From: an uncultured Candidatus Saccharibacteria bacterium | Lineage (GTDB): Bacteria > Patescibacteriota > Saccharimonadia > Saccharimonadales > Saccharimonadaceae | DNA: 64,000 nt | NCBI GenBank assembly: GCA_934725355.1 | Contig: CAKVAO010000003.1 | Coordinates: 1-64,000 of the forward strand | Reading direction: 5' to 3' | In this document: one piece after another, positions 44,530 through 54,700 of the stretch | How the letters are laid out: every line of letters begins with the position of its first letter | How positions within the stretch are numbered: position 1 is the stretch's first letter | Made by a program: the position numbers and the translations under genes | The notes under the pieces: generated by a model | What the model saw: the letters and a program-made list of their open reading frames with translations, nothing else | Told to the model about the DNA's origin: nothing | Database searches by the model: none

Positions 44530-45876
44530 TTATTTCAAATGCTGATTGAGAGCATCGCGGAGATCAGTAGCGGGAACAACGAATTTATTCCGCGCCGCCG
44601 ATTGTGGTGCAATGGCATATTTAAAGCCTAGCTTCTTTGCTTCGGCAATACGTTTCTCTGCCATAGTGGCACTACGGATCTCGCCGCCTAAGCCAACTTC
44701 ACCAAACACCACCGCCCCATCACGCAGTTTACGCTCAGCCGCCGCGCTAGCAATCGCCATACAAACCGCTAAATCCGCCGCACGATCATTCAATTTAATT
44801 CCGCCGACCACGTTTATAAAGATATCCTTGTCGGATAAGTCCAACTTAGTTCGTCGTTCTAAAACAGCGATCAGCAAGATTAGACGATTAGTATCAAATC
44901 CTGATGCTGCACGCTTAGCGTAGCCGAAACTAGTCTTGTTTACTAACGCCTGTATCTCTACTAGCAGTGGCCTATTACCCTCCATGCCGGCCAACACAAT
45001 ACTGCCATCTGTATCTGATCGCTCTGCCAGCAATGCCGCCGAAGGATTCTCGACAATCTTTAATCCTTCCTGTGTCATATCGAAAATCGCCACTTCTGAG
45101 GTTGAGCCAAAACGGTTCTTTACTGCTCGAATAATTTTGAAGCCACCATAGCGATCACCCTCAAAATTCAGTACTACATCCACCAAATGTTCTAATATCT
45201 TTGGCCCCGCAATTGAGCCATCCTTGGTAATATGGCCAACCAAAATTACTGCCGTATTTGCAAGTTTTGCTGCACGTATTATCACGTTTGCACAGTTAGT
45301 AATCTGGCTAACCGTGCCGGGTGCGCTAGCAATTTCTGCCATTGACATAGTCTGCATAGAGTCAACAATAGCCAACTCGTAATCACCACTCTGAATGGTT
45401 GTCGCCACATCATCAGCACTGGTAGTCGCCGCTAGATACAGACTGTCAGTTACCGTGGCGCCTAAACGCTCGGCGCGCAGCTTTACCTGTGATGCCGACT
45501 CCTCGCCACTGACGTATAAAACCTTTTTATTCTTAGAGATGTAGCTTGCTATCTGCATTAGAATCGTAGATTTACCAATGCCTGGCTGACCCGCGACCAG
45601 CACAACGCCACCAGGCATCAGACCGCCGCCAAGTACTAAGTCCAAATCAGCAATACCAGTGCCGATGCGGGTTGAAACTTTATCAACCTTAACATCGCGA
45701 ATACATTCTGCCGAAATCCGTTTACCAGCTGAACGCGCTACTACGGACTTACCCTCCGTCATCGGTGCTTGTTCTGTTAAGCTATTCCATGCACCACAGT
45801 TTTCGCATTTACCCGCCCACTTAGGGTAGCTGGTGCCACACTGTTGGCAGACAAATTTACTCCTCACTTTTACCAT
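44530..45876 (-). CDS. radA: DNA repair protein RadA
   Basis: 448 aa. It helps branch migration during recombination. It has an N-terminal C4 zinc finger (FVCQQCGTSYPKWAGKCENC), a RecA-like ATPase with Walker A AGQPGIGKST, the RadA signature VKNRFGSTSEVA and a C-terminal Lon-protease-like domain. ATG 45876 is chosen because TATAAT (45885-45890) ends eight bases upstream; the earlier TTG overlaps that box. Confidence 0.96.
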   Translation of the reverse strand: MVKVRSKFVCQQCGTSYPKWAGKCENCGAWNSLTEQAPMTEGKSVVARSAGKRISAECIRDVKVDKVSTRIGTGIADLDLVLGGGLMPGGVVLVAGQPGIGKSTILMQIASYISKNKKVLYVSGEESASQVKLRAERLGATVTDSLYLAATTSADDVATTIQSGDYELAIVDSMQTMSMAEIASAPGTVSQITNCANVIIRAAKLANTAVILVGHITKDGSIAGPKILEHLVDVVLNFEGDRYGGFKIIRAVKNRFGSTSEVAIFDMTQEGLKIVENPSAALLAERSDTDGSIVLAGMEGNRPLLVEIQALVNKTSFGYAKRAASGFDTNRLILLIAVLERRTKLDLSDKDIFINVVGGIKLNDRAADLAVCMAIASAAAERKLRDGAVVFGEVGLGGEIRSATMAEKRIAEAKKLGFKYAIAPQSAARNKFVVPATDLRDALNQHLK

Positions 45877-45884
45877 TGAGTACA

Positions 45885-45890
45885 ATTATA
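45885..45890 (-). promoter_or_regulatory. -10 box of radA
   Basis: TATAAT eight bases before the start; excludes the upstream TTG. Confidence 0.6.
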
Positions 45891-45942
45891 GCACTACAGC
45901 TATGCCTTAAGTGTTGTTGCTAATCACAAGCACTACAAAGCA

Positions 45943-48444
45943 CTAGTTACTAGAAACCATTTTCTTTGTCTTGGTGACAGTAGCAGTTTTTTCTGTTTCG
46001 ACCTGTAGAACAATTTCACCATTTTTAATGGTAGCGCGAACCATATCACCCCGCTTAATATCACCACGGATAATTTGTTCAGCTAGCAAATGCTCAAGGC
46101 TTTGCTGTACGACACGACGCAACGGGCGGGCGCCATATTTTGGACTAAAGCCTTTATCAATCAAGTAGCGCTTAACCTGACCGCTAACTACCAAACCAAC
46201 ACCCTTAACCGCAAGTCGCCGATTCAGATCGTCAATCATAATATCAAAGATCTGATTTACTTCAGCACGAGTCAAAGCGTTAAACATGATTATTTCGTCA
46301 AAGCGGTTTAATAGTTCTGGTCGCATCTTCTGTTGCAATAGATTCATTACTTCTTCACGATCTTGTACGCGAGCACCACCATCCTGAGCGTCACCAACCA
46401 CAAAGCCAACATGTTTAGCGACCATTTCGTTGGCGCCAATATTACTAGTTAAGATAATCACGCAATTGCGAAAATCCACGGTTTTGTTATGCCCATCAGT
46501 CAATGTACCATCCTCTAGAATCTGTAGAAGAATATTGAATACATCCGGATGTGCTTTCTCGATTTCGTCGAACAAGATGACTGAGTATGGCTGACGGCGC
46601 ACTTTATCAGTCAGAGTACCACCGTCATCATAACCGACATAGCCAGCTGGCGCACCAACTAGACGCGCTACTGTATGACGCTCGCTAAATTCGCTCATGT
46701 CCACTTTGATTAGACTCTTGCGACTGCCAAATACTTCATCGGCTAATACCTTTGCTAGTTCAGTCTTACCTACACCCGTTGGCCCCAAGAAGATAAATGA
46801 ACCAATTGGCCGATGCGAATCTGATATACCCGCTCGCGAACGACGAATTGCATCTGCAACCGCCGACACTGCCTGTTTTTGACCGATAATCCGACGACCG
46901 ATACGTTTTTCTAGGTTAACTAGCTTAACCGCCTCGTCGCGTTGCAGCTGTTCTAGAGGCACACCCGTCATTACGCTAACCGTACGTGCAACATCATTAA
47001 GTTTAATAGTCGACGCTGCACCAGCACGCTCGTCTTTCTCAAGCTTCTTAATCTGCTCGTTTAGTCGGCTAATGCGCATCTTTAGCAATGCAGCTTTCTC
47101 GTAATCTTCGTCATTAACAGCCGCCTCCATCTCGCTATTAAGCTTTTTGGACTCAGTCCTAAATTTTGCCAAGTCTTGCGATACCTTGCTAGTTGCATTA
47201 GCAATATGTACGCGCGCCGATGTCTCGTCAATCACGTCCAGTGCTTTATCAGGCTGTTTGCGTTCAGGCAGATAGCGTTGACTTAATCGCACCGCCTCCT
47301 TGATAATATTTTCATTAATCTTAACGTGATGGTATTCTTCGTATTTTGGCGCCAAACCTTTGAGAATTTTAATCGTGTCAGCTTCGTTAGGCTCATCAAC
47401 CATAATTTCCTGGAAACGACGAGTTAAGGCTGAGTCTTTTTCGATAAACTTACGATACTCATCGCTAGTCGTTGCACCAATCAGACGAAAGTCGCCTCGG
47501 CTCAATGCTGGCTTCAAAATATTTGCTGCATCCATTGCACCATCATTGCCTGCCCCTGCACCTATCAGTAGATGCAATTCGTCAATAAAGACAATCAAAT
47601 TTTTATCTTTCTGCACTTCACCAACAACGCGCTTCAAGCGATCTTCAAATTCGCCGCGAAATTTAGTTCCAGCTAGCAACGCTGCTAGATCTAGCTGAAT
47701 AATCTTTTTATTGGCAATAAAGCTCGGCACCTCACCGCTAGCAATTCGCTCCGCTAAGCCTTCAACCACTGCAGTTTTACCAACTCCTGCCTCACCAATT
47801 AGAACAGGGTTATTCTTAGTACGACGGCTCAGAATTGTAATCATACGGTCAATCTCACGATTGCGACCAATTACAGGATCCAGCTTTCCGTCCTTTGCAA
47901 TTTTAGTTAAATCACGGGAATATTTAGCCAAGAAATTAACCTTTCTTTGACCATGCGTATTACCTGGACGTTCGTCATCATTAGCGCCTGCCTCTGAACG
48001 ATTAGTGCCTTCTAGGTAGTCATTTAGCTCAGCCATAATCTCCATAGTGTCGACACCAAGCTTAGTCAACAGCTGGTATGCCTTTGAATTAGTCTGTGTC
48101 ATCAGACTAAACAGAATATGCTCCGTACCACAGCACTCTTGATGATACTGAGTCGCCACCTCGGCTGCCACTCTAAGTGTCATTTTTAGCGCATCCGAGA
48201 AACCTTTACTCTGACTACCCGCCCTTACAATAGTTGCTGGCGCCAAATTCATTAGTGATGCCAAATCACCGAAAGTCACACCAGCATCACCCAATATACG
48301 ACAAGCCACCGATGTCACCTGATTCATCATACCTAGTAAAATATGTTCAGTACCTACTTGCTTAGCATTTGCCATATCTGAGAACATTTCAGCATGGATT
48401 AACGAGGCACGTGCGTCATCGGTTAGTTTCTTGTTGAATTCCAT
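45943..48444 (-). CDS. clpC: ClpC-type AAA+ unfoldase
   Basis: 833 aa ATPase that unfolds proteins for ClpP. It has two Clp-N repeats (1-150), AAA1 with GEAGVGKTAVVEGLA, a short middle domain with a UVR-like motif (VNDEDYEKAALLKMRISRLN) and AAA2 with GPTGVGKTELAKVLA. The short middle domain marks ClpC rather than the disaggregase ClpB. ATG 48444 lies six bases from the -10, so the mRNA is leaderless. CIRCE overlaps the promoter. No McsAB or CtsR genes are nearby; HrcA alone seems to regulate it. Confidence 0.95.
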   Translation of the reverse strand: MEFNKKLTDDARASLIHAEMFSDMANAKQVGTEHILLGMMNQVTSVACRILGDAGVTFGDLASLMNLAPATIVRAGSQSKGFSDALKMTLRVAAEVATQYHQECCGTEHILFSLMTQTNSKAYQLLTKLGVDTMEIMAELNDYLEGTNRSEAGANDDERPGNTHGQRKVNFLAKYSRDLTKIAKDGKLDPVIGRNREIDRMITILSRRTKNNPVLIGEAGVGKTAVVEGLAERIASGEVPSFIANKKIIQLDLAALLAGTKFRGEFEDRLKRVVGEVQKDKNLIVFIDELHLLIGAGAGNDGAMDAANILKPALSRGDFRLIGATTSDEYRKFIEKDSALTRRFQEIMVDEPNEADTIKILKGLAPKYEEYHHVKINENIIKEAVRLSQRYLPERKQPDKALDVIDETSARVHIANATSKVSQDLAKFRTESKKLNSEMEAAVNDEDYEKAALLKMRISRLNEQIKKLEKDERAGAASTIKLNDVARTVSVMTGVPLEQLQRDEAVKLVNLEKRIGRRIIGQKQAVSAVADAIRRSRAGISDSHRPIGSFIFLGPTGVGKTELAKVLADEVFGSRKSLIKVDMSEFSERHTVARLVGAPAGYVGYDDGGTLTDKVRRQPYSVILFDEIEKAHPDVFNILLQILEDGTLTDGHNKTVDFRNCVIILTSNIGANEMVAKHVGFVVGDAQDGGARVQDREEVMNLLQQKMRPELLNRFDEIIMFNALTRAEVNQIFDIMIDDLNRRLAVKGVGLVVSGQVKRYLIDKGFSPKYGARPLRRVVQQSLEHLLAEQIIRGDIKRGDMVRATIKNGEIVLQVETEKTATVTKTKKMVSSN

Positions 48445-48450
48445 GTTTAC

Positions 48451-48488
48451 ATAATAGCAAATTAGCACTCCATTGTCTAGAGTGCTAA
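48451..48488 (-). promoter_or_regulatory. CIRCE operator and promoter of clpC
   Basis: Perfect CIRCE (48462-48488). Leftward -35 TAGACA (48474-48479) fills the last six spacer bases; -10 TATTAT at 48451-48456. Confidence 0.93.
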
Positions 48489-48525
48489 TTTAGATTTTGC
48501 CATTTTTAGATATTGCAGATCTTTA

Positions 48526-49566
48526 TTATTCCGTGGCAATATCTAGCTTGTAGCCAGTTAGAACTGAGGCTAGACGCACATTCTGACCCTGCCGGCCAAT
48601 AGCAACTGATTGCTGACTGGCTGGTACAATCACCTTGGCTGTCTTAGTGTCATTGTCTAGTTCGATGCTGTTAATCTCAGCCGGGCTAAGCGCATTAGCA
48701 ATGTAATTACGAATATCCGTATCATAGGTTATGATATCAATCTTCTCTGTGTCGCCAACCTCATTCATAACCGCCTGAACACGAATGCCCTTTGAGCCTA
48801 CAAAAGTACCAACGGGGTCAATTTCATTGTTAGAGCTATAGACAGCAATCTTTGTACGGCGACCAGCCTCGCGTGCAATACCACGAATCTCCACCGCACC
48901 AGTTTCGATCTCTGGCACTTCTTGTTCAAACAATAGTTTGACAAAATCAGCATCACCACGCGATAGAATTATCGTTGGTCCACGATTTTCCTCGCGATCA
49001 ATATTCTTTAGTAGAACGCGGATACGGCTGCCTACTAATAGGCGCTCACCTGGAATTTGTTCGCTGGCTGGCATAATACCTTCACCTCGACCCAGCTCGA
49101 TGCGCACTACTCGCGGTTCAATTCGAACAATCGTACCAGTAATCAGAGTTCCGACCTTGTCGTCGTATTCGCGTGCGACAGACTCGCGTTCAAATTCACG
49201 TAGCTTCTGCACTAATACCTGTTTAGCGGTCATTGCAGCCACACGGCCAAACGTCTTAGCTTCGTATTCCTGCTCGATTTGACCATTCAGTAGAGCGTCC
49301 TTATCAATTTCCTTAGCTTTTTCTAAGGTAATTTGACCAGCACCCTCTGGCTCTTCTACTACGTCCCAGTGTACGATAATCTTTGCCGTACCATCGTTTC
49401 GATTAAGGATAGCACGCACATTCATATCGCGATCGCCATTATCACGACGCCAGGCAGCTGCAATAGCAGTTTCGATTGCCGCAACTACTTCATCTTCAGT
49501 CAGATTCTTTTCCTCGGCTAACGCATGAATTGCCGCCGACATCTGCTTGATATTCAGTCCTTCCAT
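48526..49566 (-). CDS. nusA: Transcription termination/antitermination factor NusA
   Basis: 346 aa, the short form without the C-terminal acidic repeats of E. coli. The N-terminal RNA-polymerase-binding domain, an S1 domain (KVGTLITGTIVRIEPRVVRIELGRGEG) and two KH domains (DPVGTFVGSKGIRVQAVMNE and VAIGRQGQNVRLASVLTGY) are present. AAAGGAGAAG lies before ATG 49566. Its start and ribosome binding site lie inside the last codons of the upstream surface-protein gene, a 13-base overlap. No rimP or infB neighbours are seen, unlike the usual nusA operon. Confidence 0.95.
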   Translation of the reverse strand: MEGLNIKQMSAAIHALAEEKNLTEDEVVAAIETAIAAAWRRDNGDRDMNVRAILNRNDGTAKIIVHWDVVEEPEGAGQITLEKAKEIDKDALLNGQIEQEYEAKTFGRVAAMTAKQVLVQKLREFERESVAREYDDKVGTLITGTIVRIEPRVVRIELGRGEGIMPASEQIPGERLLVGSRIRVLLKNIDREENRGPTIILSRGDADFVKLLFEQEVPEIETGAVEIRGIAREAGRRTKIAVYSSNNEIDPVGTFVGSKGIRVQAVMNEVGDTEKIDIITYDTDIRNYIANALSPAEINSIELDNDTKTAKVIVPASQQSVAIGRQGQNVRLASVLTGYKLDIATE

Positions 49567-51713
49567 ACTTCTCCTTTTGCATAGAAATTATTATACTTAC
49601 TAAAAACTCCGACCTTACGGCCGGATTGGATATTCTTAGTATACCTAATGTTGCCATTTAACGCAATAGTTTTGCCATCCAAGGCTACGTGATACACGCC
49701 AGCTGCCAGCTCACTAAAGTTATACTTACCATTATTATCAGTGGTAGATGTAACTACTTCGTGATTATTAACATCTAATAGAACAACTTTGGTATTAGCT
49801 AGAACGTAATTAGGCATAACAGCGCCACCACTAATTAAACTGCGATTTAAATACAGAACCCCCTTAATGGTACTATCATGTGTAGCATGCAAGTTTAAGG
49901 TCGCCCTAGCGACATAACTCTCGCCCGTGTAGTTATTCTTAATACCATAGCAGAATGTTACAGTATTTTTATTGTAATTAGCAGGTAATGTGTAGCTGAC
50001 TCGTTTGCCATCACTGCTAATTTTTAAGCTTCCAGTAGGCCGTCGGCATTCATCAGTATCAAGCACACTATTAATAGTCAGCTGGTCATCATTGACACCA
50101 TTCGAGCCTTTCTGATTGGACAGTAGATTCAAGCTATATTCCTGAGATTTGCTGATATTATCAACATCCAGATCGATATTTACATTCTTAATTACCGCCG
50201 GATGCCACAACCGGACCTCTTTATTAACCACATCATTAGGCTCAGCAATTCGAAAAGTTTGCTTGTCAGATACTAGTCCAGTATCATTAGCTGTTATAGA
50301 ATAATCCAAGTCACCAGCTGGCAACTTTTTAAATGCAAATTTGCCGTCAGTTATTGACACACTCTTGGTTCTAGGCTCGTTATACATGCGTTGAAAATAA
50401 TCTGTTTCTAGATTAACTACTCCAGCTGTCAATGATTCACTATCATCCTTTTGTTTGTTCAGATTTCTATCGACATACGCCACACCCTGGATTTCTGCGG
50501 TTTCCTTGGGTTTAATCGTCACGTTAATTTTAGCTTCGTTATCTGACGTAGCTTCCCTACTAAAATATTTATCGGGGTCAGTCAAATCGCCTAACGAGCT
50601 ACGGCTTACTCGACGCGCCCGTTCTTTTGCTTTCTCAATAACCAATGTTCGTTGATAGCTAGTGTCGATCTTGTAACAAATTGCATCATGACCGTACGAC
50701 CCAGGATATGTATCATAACTAACGCTATGGTACGTTTCCTTATTCGCGCCTGCATCCTGGCTTTTATCATTTTGTGCGGCACTCCCTAATGTTGGACTGC
50801 AGTAAGTGTTGATCCTATCAACTGCTAGCATCTTACCATCGACACCATTTGGACCCAGATCATTATCTAGCACTTTGATGTCGTTAGTTGTTACATCGCC
50901 AATTTTATCAATATCAATCTGTAGATCGTCATCTCGAGCATGTAGTGCTTTGACCATTTTGAAGTTATAACCATCATATAGACACAAATTTAGTTTGTCA
51001 GTAGAACTGTCATTGCAACCGACCAGGGGATCAGTGAGTACACTGAAGGCTACATAGCTATATGGACGAATCGGTCTATAAGTATTCCCCGTGTAGCCAG
51101 GCTGTACTTCGGCGGTCACAACGTACCTACCTAACGGCACGTTTCGCATTTCCCATATACCATAGTCGCCTTCAGTACGCGTTTTACCAAAGAGCGATAT
51201 TTTACCTGTCATTAAACCAACACTCCAAACATATATATCCCAGCCCGAGCGATCGTGGTTGCGTGGATTATCGTTTTGTTTATAATCAAGGTTATAATCG
51301 ATCCATACATCACCGCGTAGAATATGACGGCCGGTTTTCGGTAGCTCAATATCTAAGTTAACTCTACCTATTTTAACTATTCCGCCTTTAGTTGTAGCTT
51401 CATAACAAAGGGAGTCTTTGCCATCCGTAAACGGCCTTACGTTATATTCTATAGTATGATCATCATGAATCGATACGCCATCAGCCAATTTAGCAGCTAT
51501 ACAGTCTCCGTTTGCAATATTTACTTTTTTGATTCGATCGCCCCTAGGCAAAATCGTTTCAGGTAAAGTTATACGCAAAGACTCACCAAGCAAGTCTCTC
51601 AATGTAACATCAGTGTTATAGGTAGCATACATGTTCTTACTAGGCGCAGCAAACACAGGACAGCTCAACACAGATAATATACTTATCAGAAGTACCGCCC
51701 ACCTTAACTTCAT
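49554..51713 (-). CDS. Secreted surface protein with SdrD-B/Cna-B-like repeats
   Basis: 719 aa with a classical signal peptide (1-22, cut after VFA). Three segments resemble SdrD B-type or Cna-B domains: GDVWIDYNLDYKQND near 134, GVAYVDRNLNKQKDD near 415 and GVLYLNRSLISG near 630, each followed by strands such as GKYNFSELAAGVYHVAL. Two segments with DNDLGPNGVDG and NQKGSNGVNDDQL resemble bacterial Ig-like cadherin-type linkers. There is no C-terminal anchor, LPXTG or APNTG. TAAAAT (51721-51726) seven bases before the ATG predicts a leaderless mRNA, perhaps shared with nusA. An adhesion role is inference. Confidence 0.75.
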   Translation of the reverse strand: MKLRWAVLLISILSVLSCPVFAAPSKNMYATYNTDVTLRDLLGESLRITLPETILPRGDRIKKVNIANGDCIAAKLADGVSIHDDHTIEYNVRPFTDGKDSLCYEATTKGGIVKIGRVNLDIELPKTGRHILRGDVWIDYNLDYKQNDNPRNHDRSGWDIYVWSVGLMTGKISLFGKTRTEGDYGIWEMRNVPLGRYVVTAEVQPGYTGNTYRPIRPYSYVAFSVLTDPLVGCNDSSTDKLNLCLYDGYNFKMVKALHARDDDLQIDIDKIGDVTTNDIKVLDNDLGPNGVDGKMLAVDRINTYCSPTLGSAAQNDKSQDAGANKETYHSVSYDTYPGSYGHDAICYKIDTSYQRTLVIEKAKERARRVSRSSLGDLTDPDKYFSREATSDNEAKINVTIKPKETAEIQGVAYVDRNLNKQKDDSESLTAGVVNLETDYFQRMYNEPRTKSVSITDGKFAFKKLPAGDLDYSITANDTGLVSDKQTFRIAEPNDVVNKEVRLWHPAVIKNVNIDLDVDNISKSQEYSLNLLSNQKGSNGVNDDQLTINSVLDTDECRRPTGSLKISSDGKRVSYTLPANYNKNTVTFCYGIKNNYTGESYVARATLNLHATHDSTIKGVLYLNRSLISGGAVMPNYVLANTKVVLLDVNNHEVVTSTTDNNGKYNFSELAAGVYHVALDGKTIALNGNIRYTKNIQSGRKVGVFSKYNNFYAKGEVWKD

Positions 51714-51720
51714 AAGCTAT

Positions 51721-51726
51721 ATTTTA
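51721..51726 (-). promoter_or_regulatory. -10 box of the surface-protein (and possibly nusA) transcript
   Basis: TAAAAT seven bases before ATG 51713; no clear -35. Confidence 0.5.
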
Positions 51727-51780
51727 GCACTTATACCAAGTTATAGCCATATTTTCTCAAGGATTTATTCAGAATTGTAC

Positions 51781-54700
51781 CTATTTTACCCGCACACATT
51801 CCTTGCCAAAGATATTCACAGTCGCATCGATTAATTGCTGGCAGGCGTTGATACCAAACGGCATTTTAATTGCTGATTTCTTATCCTTACCCAGCACTAA
51901 TATGGCTTGATCCTTGCCCGTATATTCCGATAATTTCTGTTTCAAGGCCATCAATGAATTACCATCTGAAGGATCTTTGACTAGTACATACATTCGCTTC
52001 GGCTCAGCCGTATCAACTACATTATATTGCGACATGTCAATCGGTGGCGCTTTATATGCCGGCGCCTCTGCGGCATACGATGAACCACCGCCATAGCTAC
52101 CACCACCGTGATAGCTACCGCTGCCAGAGCCCCTCGAGTCACCACTATGTCCACCCTGTTTACCGCGCTTACTCCACTTGTTACGCTGACCAACGGTCGA
52201 CATATCAACTGGGCCCTTTTTAGTGCCAGTTGGTAGATAGCCATTTAGTATATCATCGGTAATCACCTCAATTCGGTCAGCAACAATCGACGGATCAGGC
52301 TGCTTGTTGCCCTCACGATCCTTGCCACTCACTCGCCCAACTATTTTTAGCACTGCCGACGGATCCAGATCTTTCGGCATGCTTTCGTATACACGCGGGA
52401 ACACCACCACCTCGATATCCTTAGTCTTGTCTTCTACCCCTAGAAAAGCCATTTTACTGCCAGATTTCGTCGTCAGTATACGCTGTCTGGCGATTAGGCC
52501 ACCAATGGTCGCTAGTGCACCATTCTGGTCAGAAGTAATGCTACCAATTGGATTCATCTGTTCTTCGAAGAAGGTTTCGTAACGGTCTAGTGGATGCGCC
52601 GATAAATATAGACCCAACAGCTCGCGCTCCCAACCTAACTGTTCCTTATCACTAGTTTGACTCGGCGACGGCACCATATCGAGATGCGACTGCGCCCGTT
52701 CCATTTCGCTAGAATCACCTAGCATCGAGAACAAGTTAGCCTGCCCCGACGCCGCCTCTTTTTGATATTTCTGCGCAAAGGAAATAATTGAGTCTAGGTT
52801 AAATAACAGATCTGAACGACTGCCGATAAAGCCGTTTGGTAGCGGTTTTTCCAGCCGGAAGCAGTCAAAGGCGCCAGCTTTAATCAGAGACTCGTAGACC
52901 TTACGGTTGCAAACACGGCTATTAACTCGCTTCGCAAAATCCTCTAATGACGCAAATGGCCCGTCCTTCTTCTTCGCCAGAATATCCTCGATAGCGGTAC
53001 CACCAACACCTTTAATAGCACCTAGACCAAAACGAATTTTGTTAGTACCCGGCACAACAGCAAACTCATTAAATGACTCGTTAATATCAGGACACACCAC
53101 CTGCAGCCCGAGTTTCTTACACTCGGTAATTTCGATTGTTAGACGATCGGTATTGTCTGAATCACTGGTCATCAAAGCTGCCATATAAGCATCAGGATAG
53201 TGCGCCTTTAAGTATGCCGTCCAATAAGCAATCAGTCCATAGCACGCAGCATGTGATTTATTAAAACAGTACGACGCAAAGTCCTCTAGCTCAAGCCAAA
53301 ACTTTTCCATCACTTCACGGCTTGCACCCACCTTCTCGATAGCACCTTCGATAAAAGCCGGCTTCATTTTCTCGAGCAGCTTAATCTTCTTCTTTGCCAC
53401 TGCTTTACGTAGGGTGTCGGCCTGACCGCCTGTAAAGCCACAGCACGCCTTAGAAATCATCATGAACTGCTCTTGATAAACCAAGACACCGTAGGTTTCT
53501 TCGAGCTGTGGTTTCATTGAAGGGTGCGGATAAGAGATTGGCTCTTCACCGTGTTTACGTTTAATGAAAGTATCTATAAACTGCATTGGACCCGGGCGAT
53601 AGAGTGCCACCATTGCGATAATATCCTCAAAATGAGTCGGTTTAAGCTCCTTCAGATAGCGTTTCATGCCCGCCGATTCAAGCTGGAATACACCAGTCGT
53701 ATCACCACGTTGCAGCAACTTATATGTTTTCTCGTCATCGAGTGGTAAATGCGTTAGATCAACATTTTCATGGTAGACCTTGCGAATAATACGACGGCAG
53801 TTATCAATAATCGTAAGGTTTGATAGACCCAAGAAGTCCATTTTTAGTAAACCCATTTCCTCAACCTGCGGTGCTGGAAATTGCGTCGACACAACGCCTT
53901 TCTGTGCCCACTCTAGCGGAATAATATCAATTAACGGCTCTGGCGCAATCACAATACCACAGGCATGCACACCGTGACTACGAATCGTACCTTCCAGCTG
54001 CATTGAATAGTCATAAACCTGCTTAGCCGTCGGATTAGTCTCGTACTCTTTTCGCATGTCGGCGTCGGACTTTAGCATGTCTTTCAGTGTACCTATATGC
54101 GCCGACTGTGGACCAGTTGGCACCAATTTACTCAGGCGATCAGCCTCGGCATACGGTACCTGTAATACACGCGCCACATCCCGCACTGCTGAACGCGACG
54201 CCATAGTGCCAAATGCCACAATGTTACATACATGGTCATGGCCATATTTATCAGCACAATATTCAATAATTGCATCACGACAGGTATCCTGCATATCCAC
54301 ATCGATATCAGGCATTGATATGCGATCTGGGTTCAGAAAACGCTCAAACAGCAAATTGTATTTTAGTGGATCAAGGTCGGTAATACGAATGCCATACGAC
54401 ACAATAGATCCAGCAGCCGAACCACGCCCTGGACCGAAAACATAGCCTTGATTCTTACCCCAGTTAATAAAGTCCTGCACGATTAAGAAGTAGCCCTCGT
54501 ATCCCATCGAGCCAATCACGCCCAGCTCCATCTCTACGCGCTCGCGCACCACGTCAGGCAACATTGGCTTAATATCTTCGACCTCGTATTTCTCGGCTTC
54601 TTCTAGCGTCATGCCGTTATAGCGCACTAGCAGACCTTGATACACCAACTTATGAAAATAGCTGTGTTCAGTTTCACCCTCTGGGATACCCGGAAACTTC

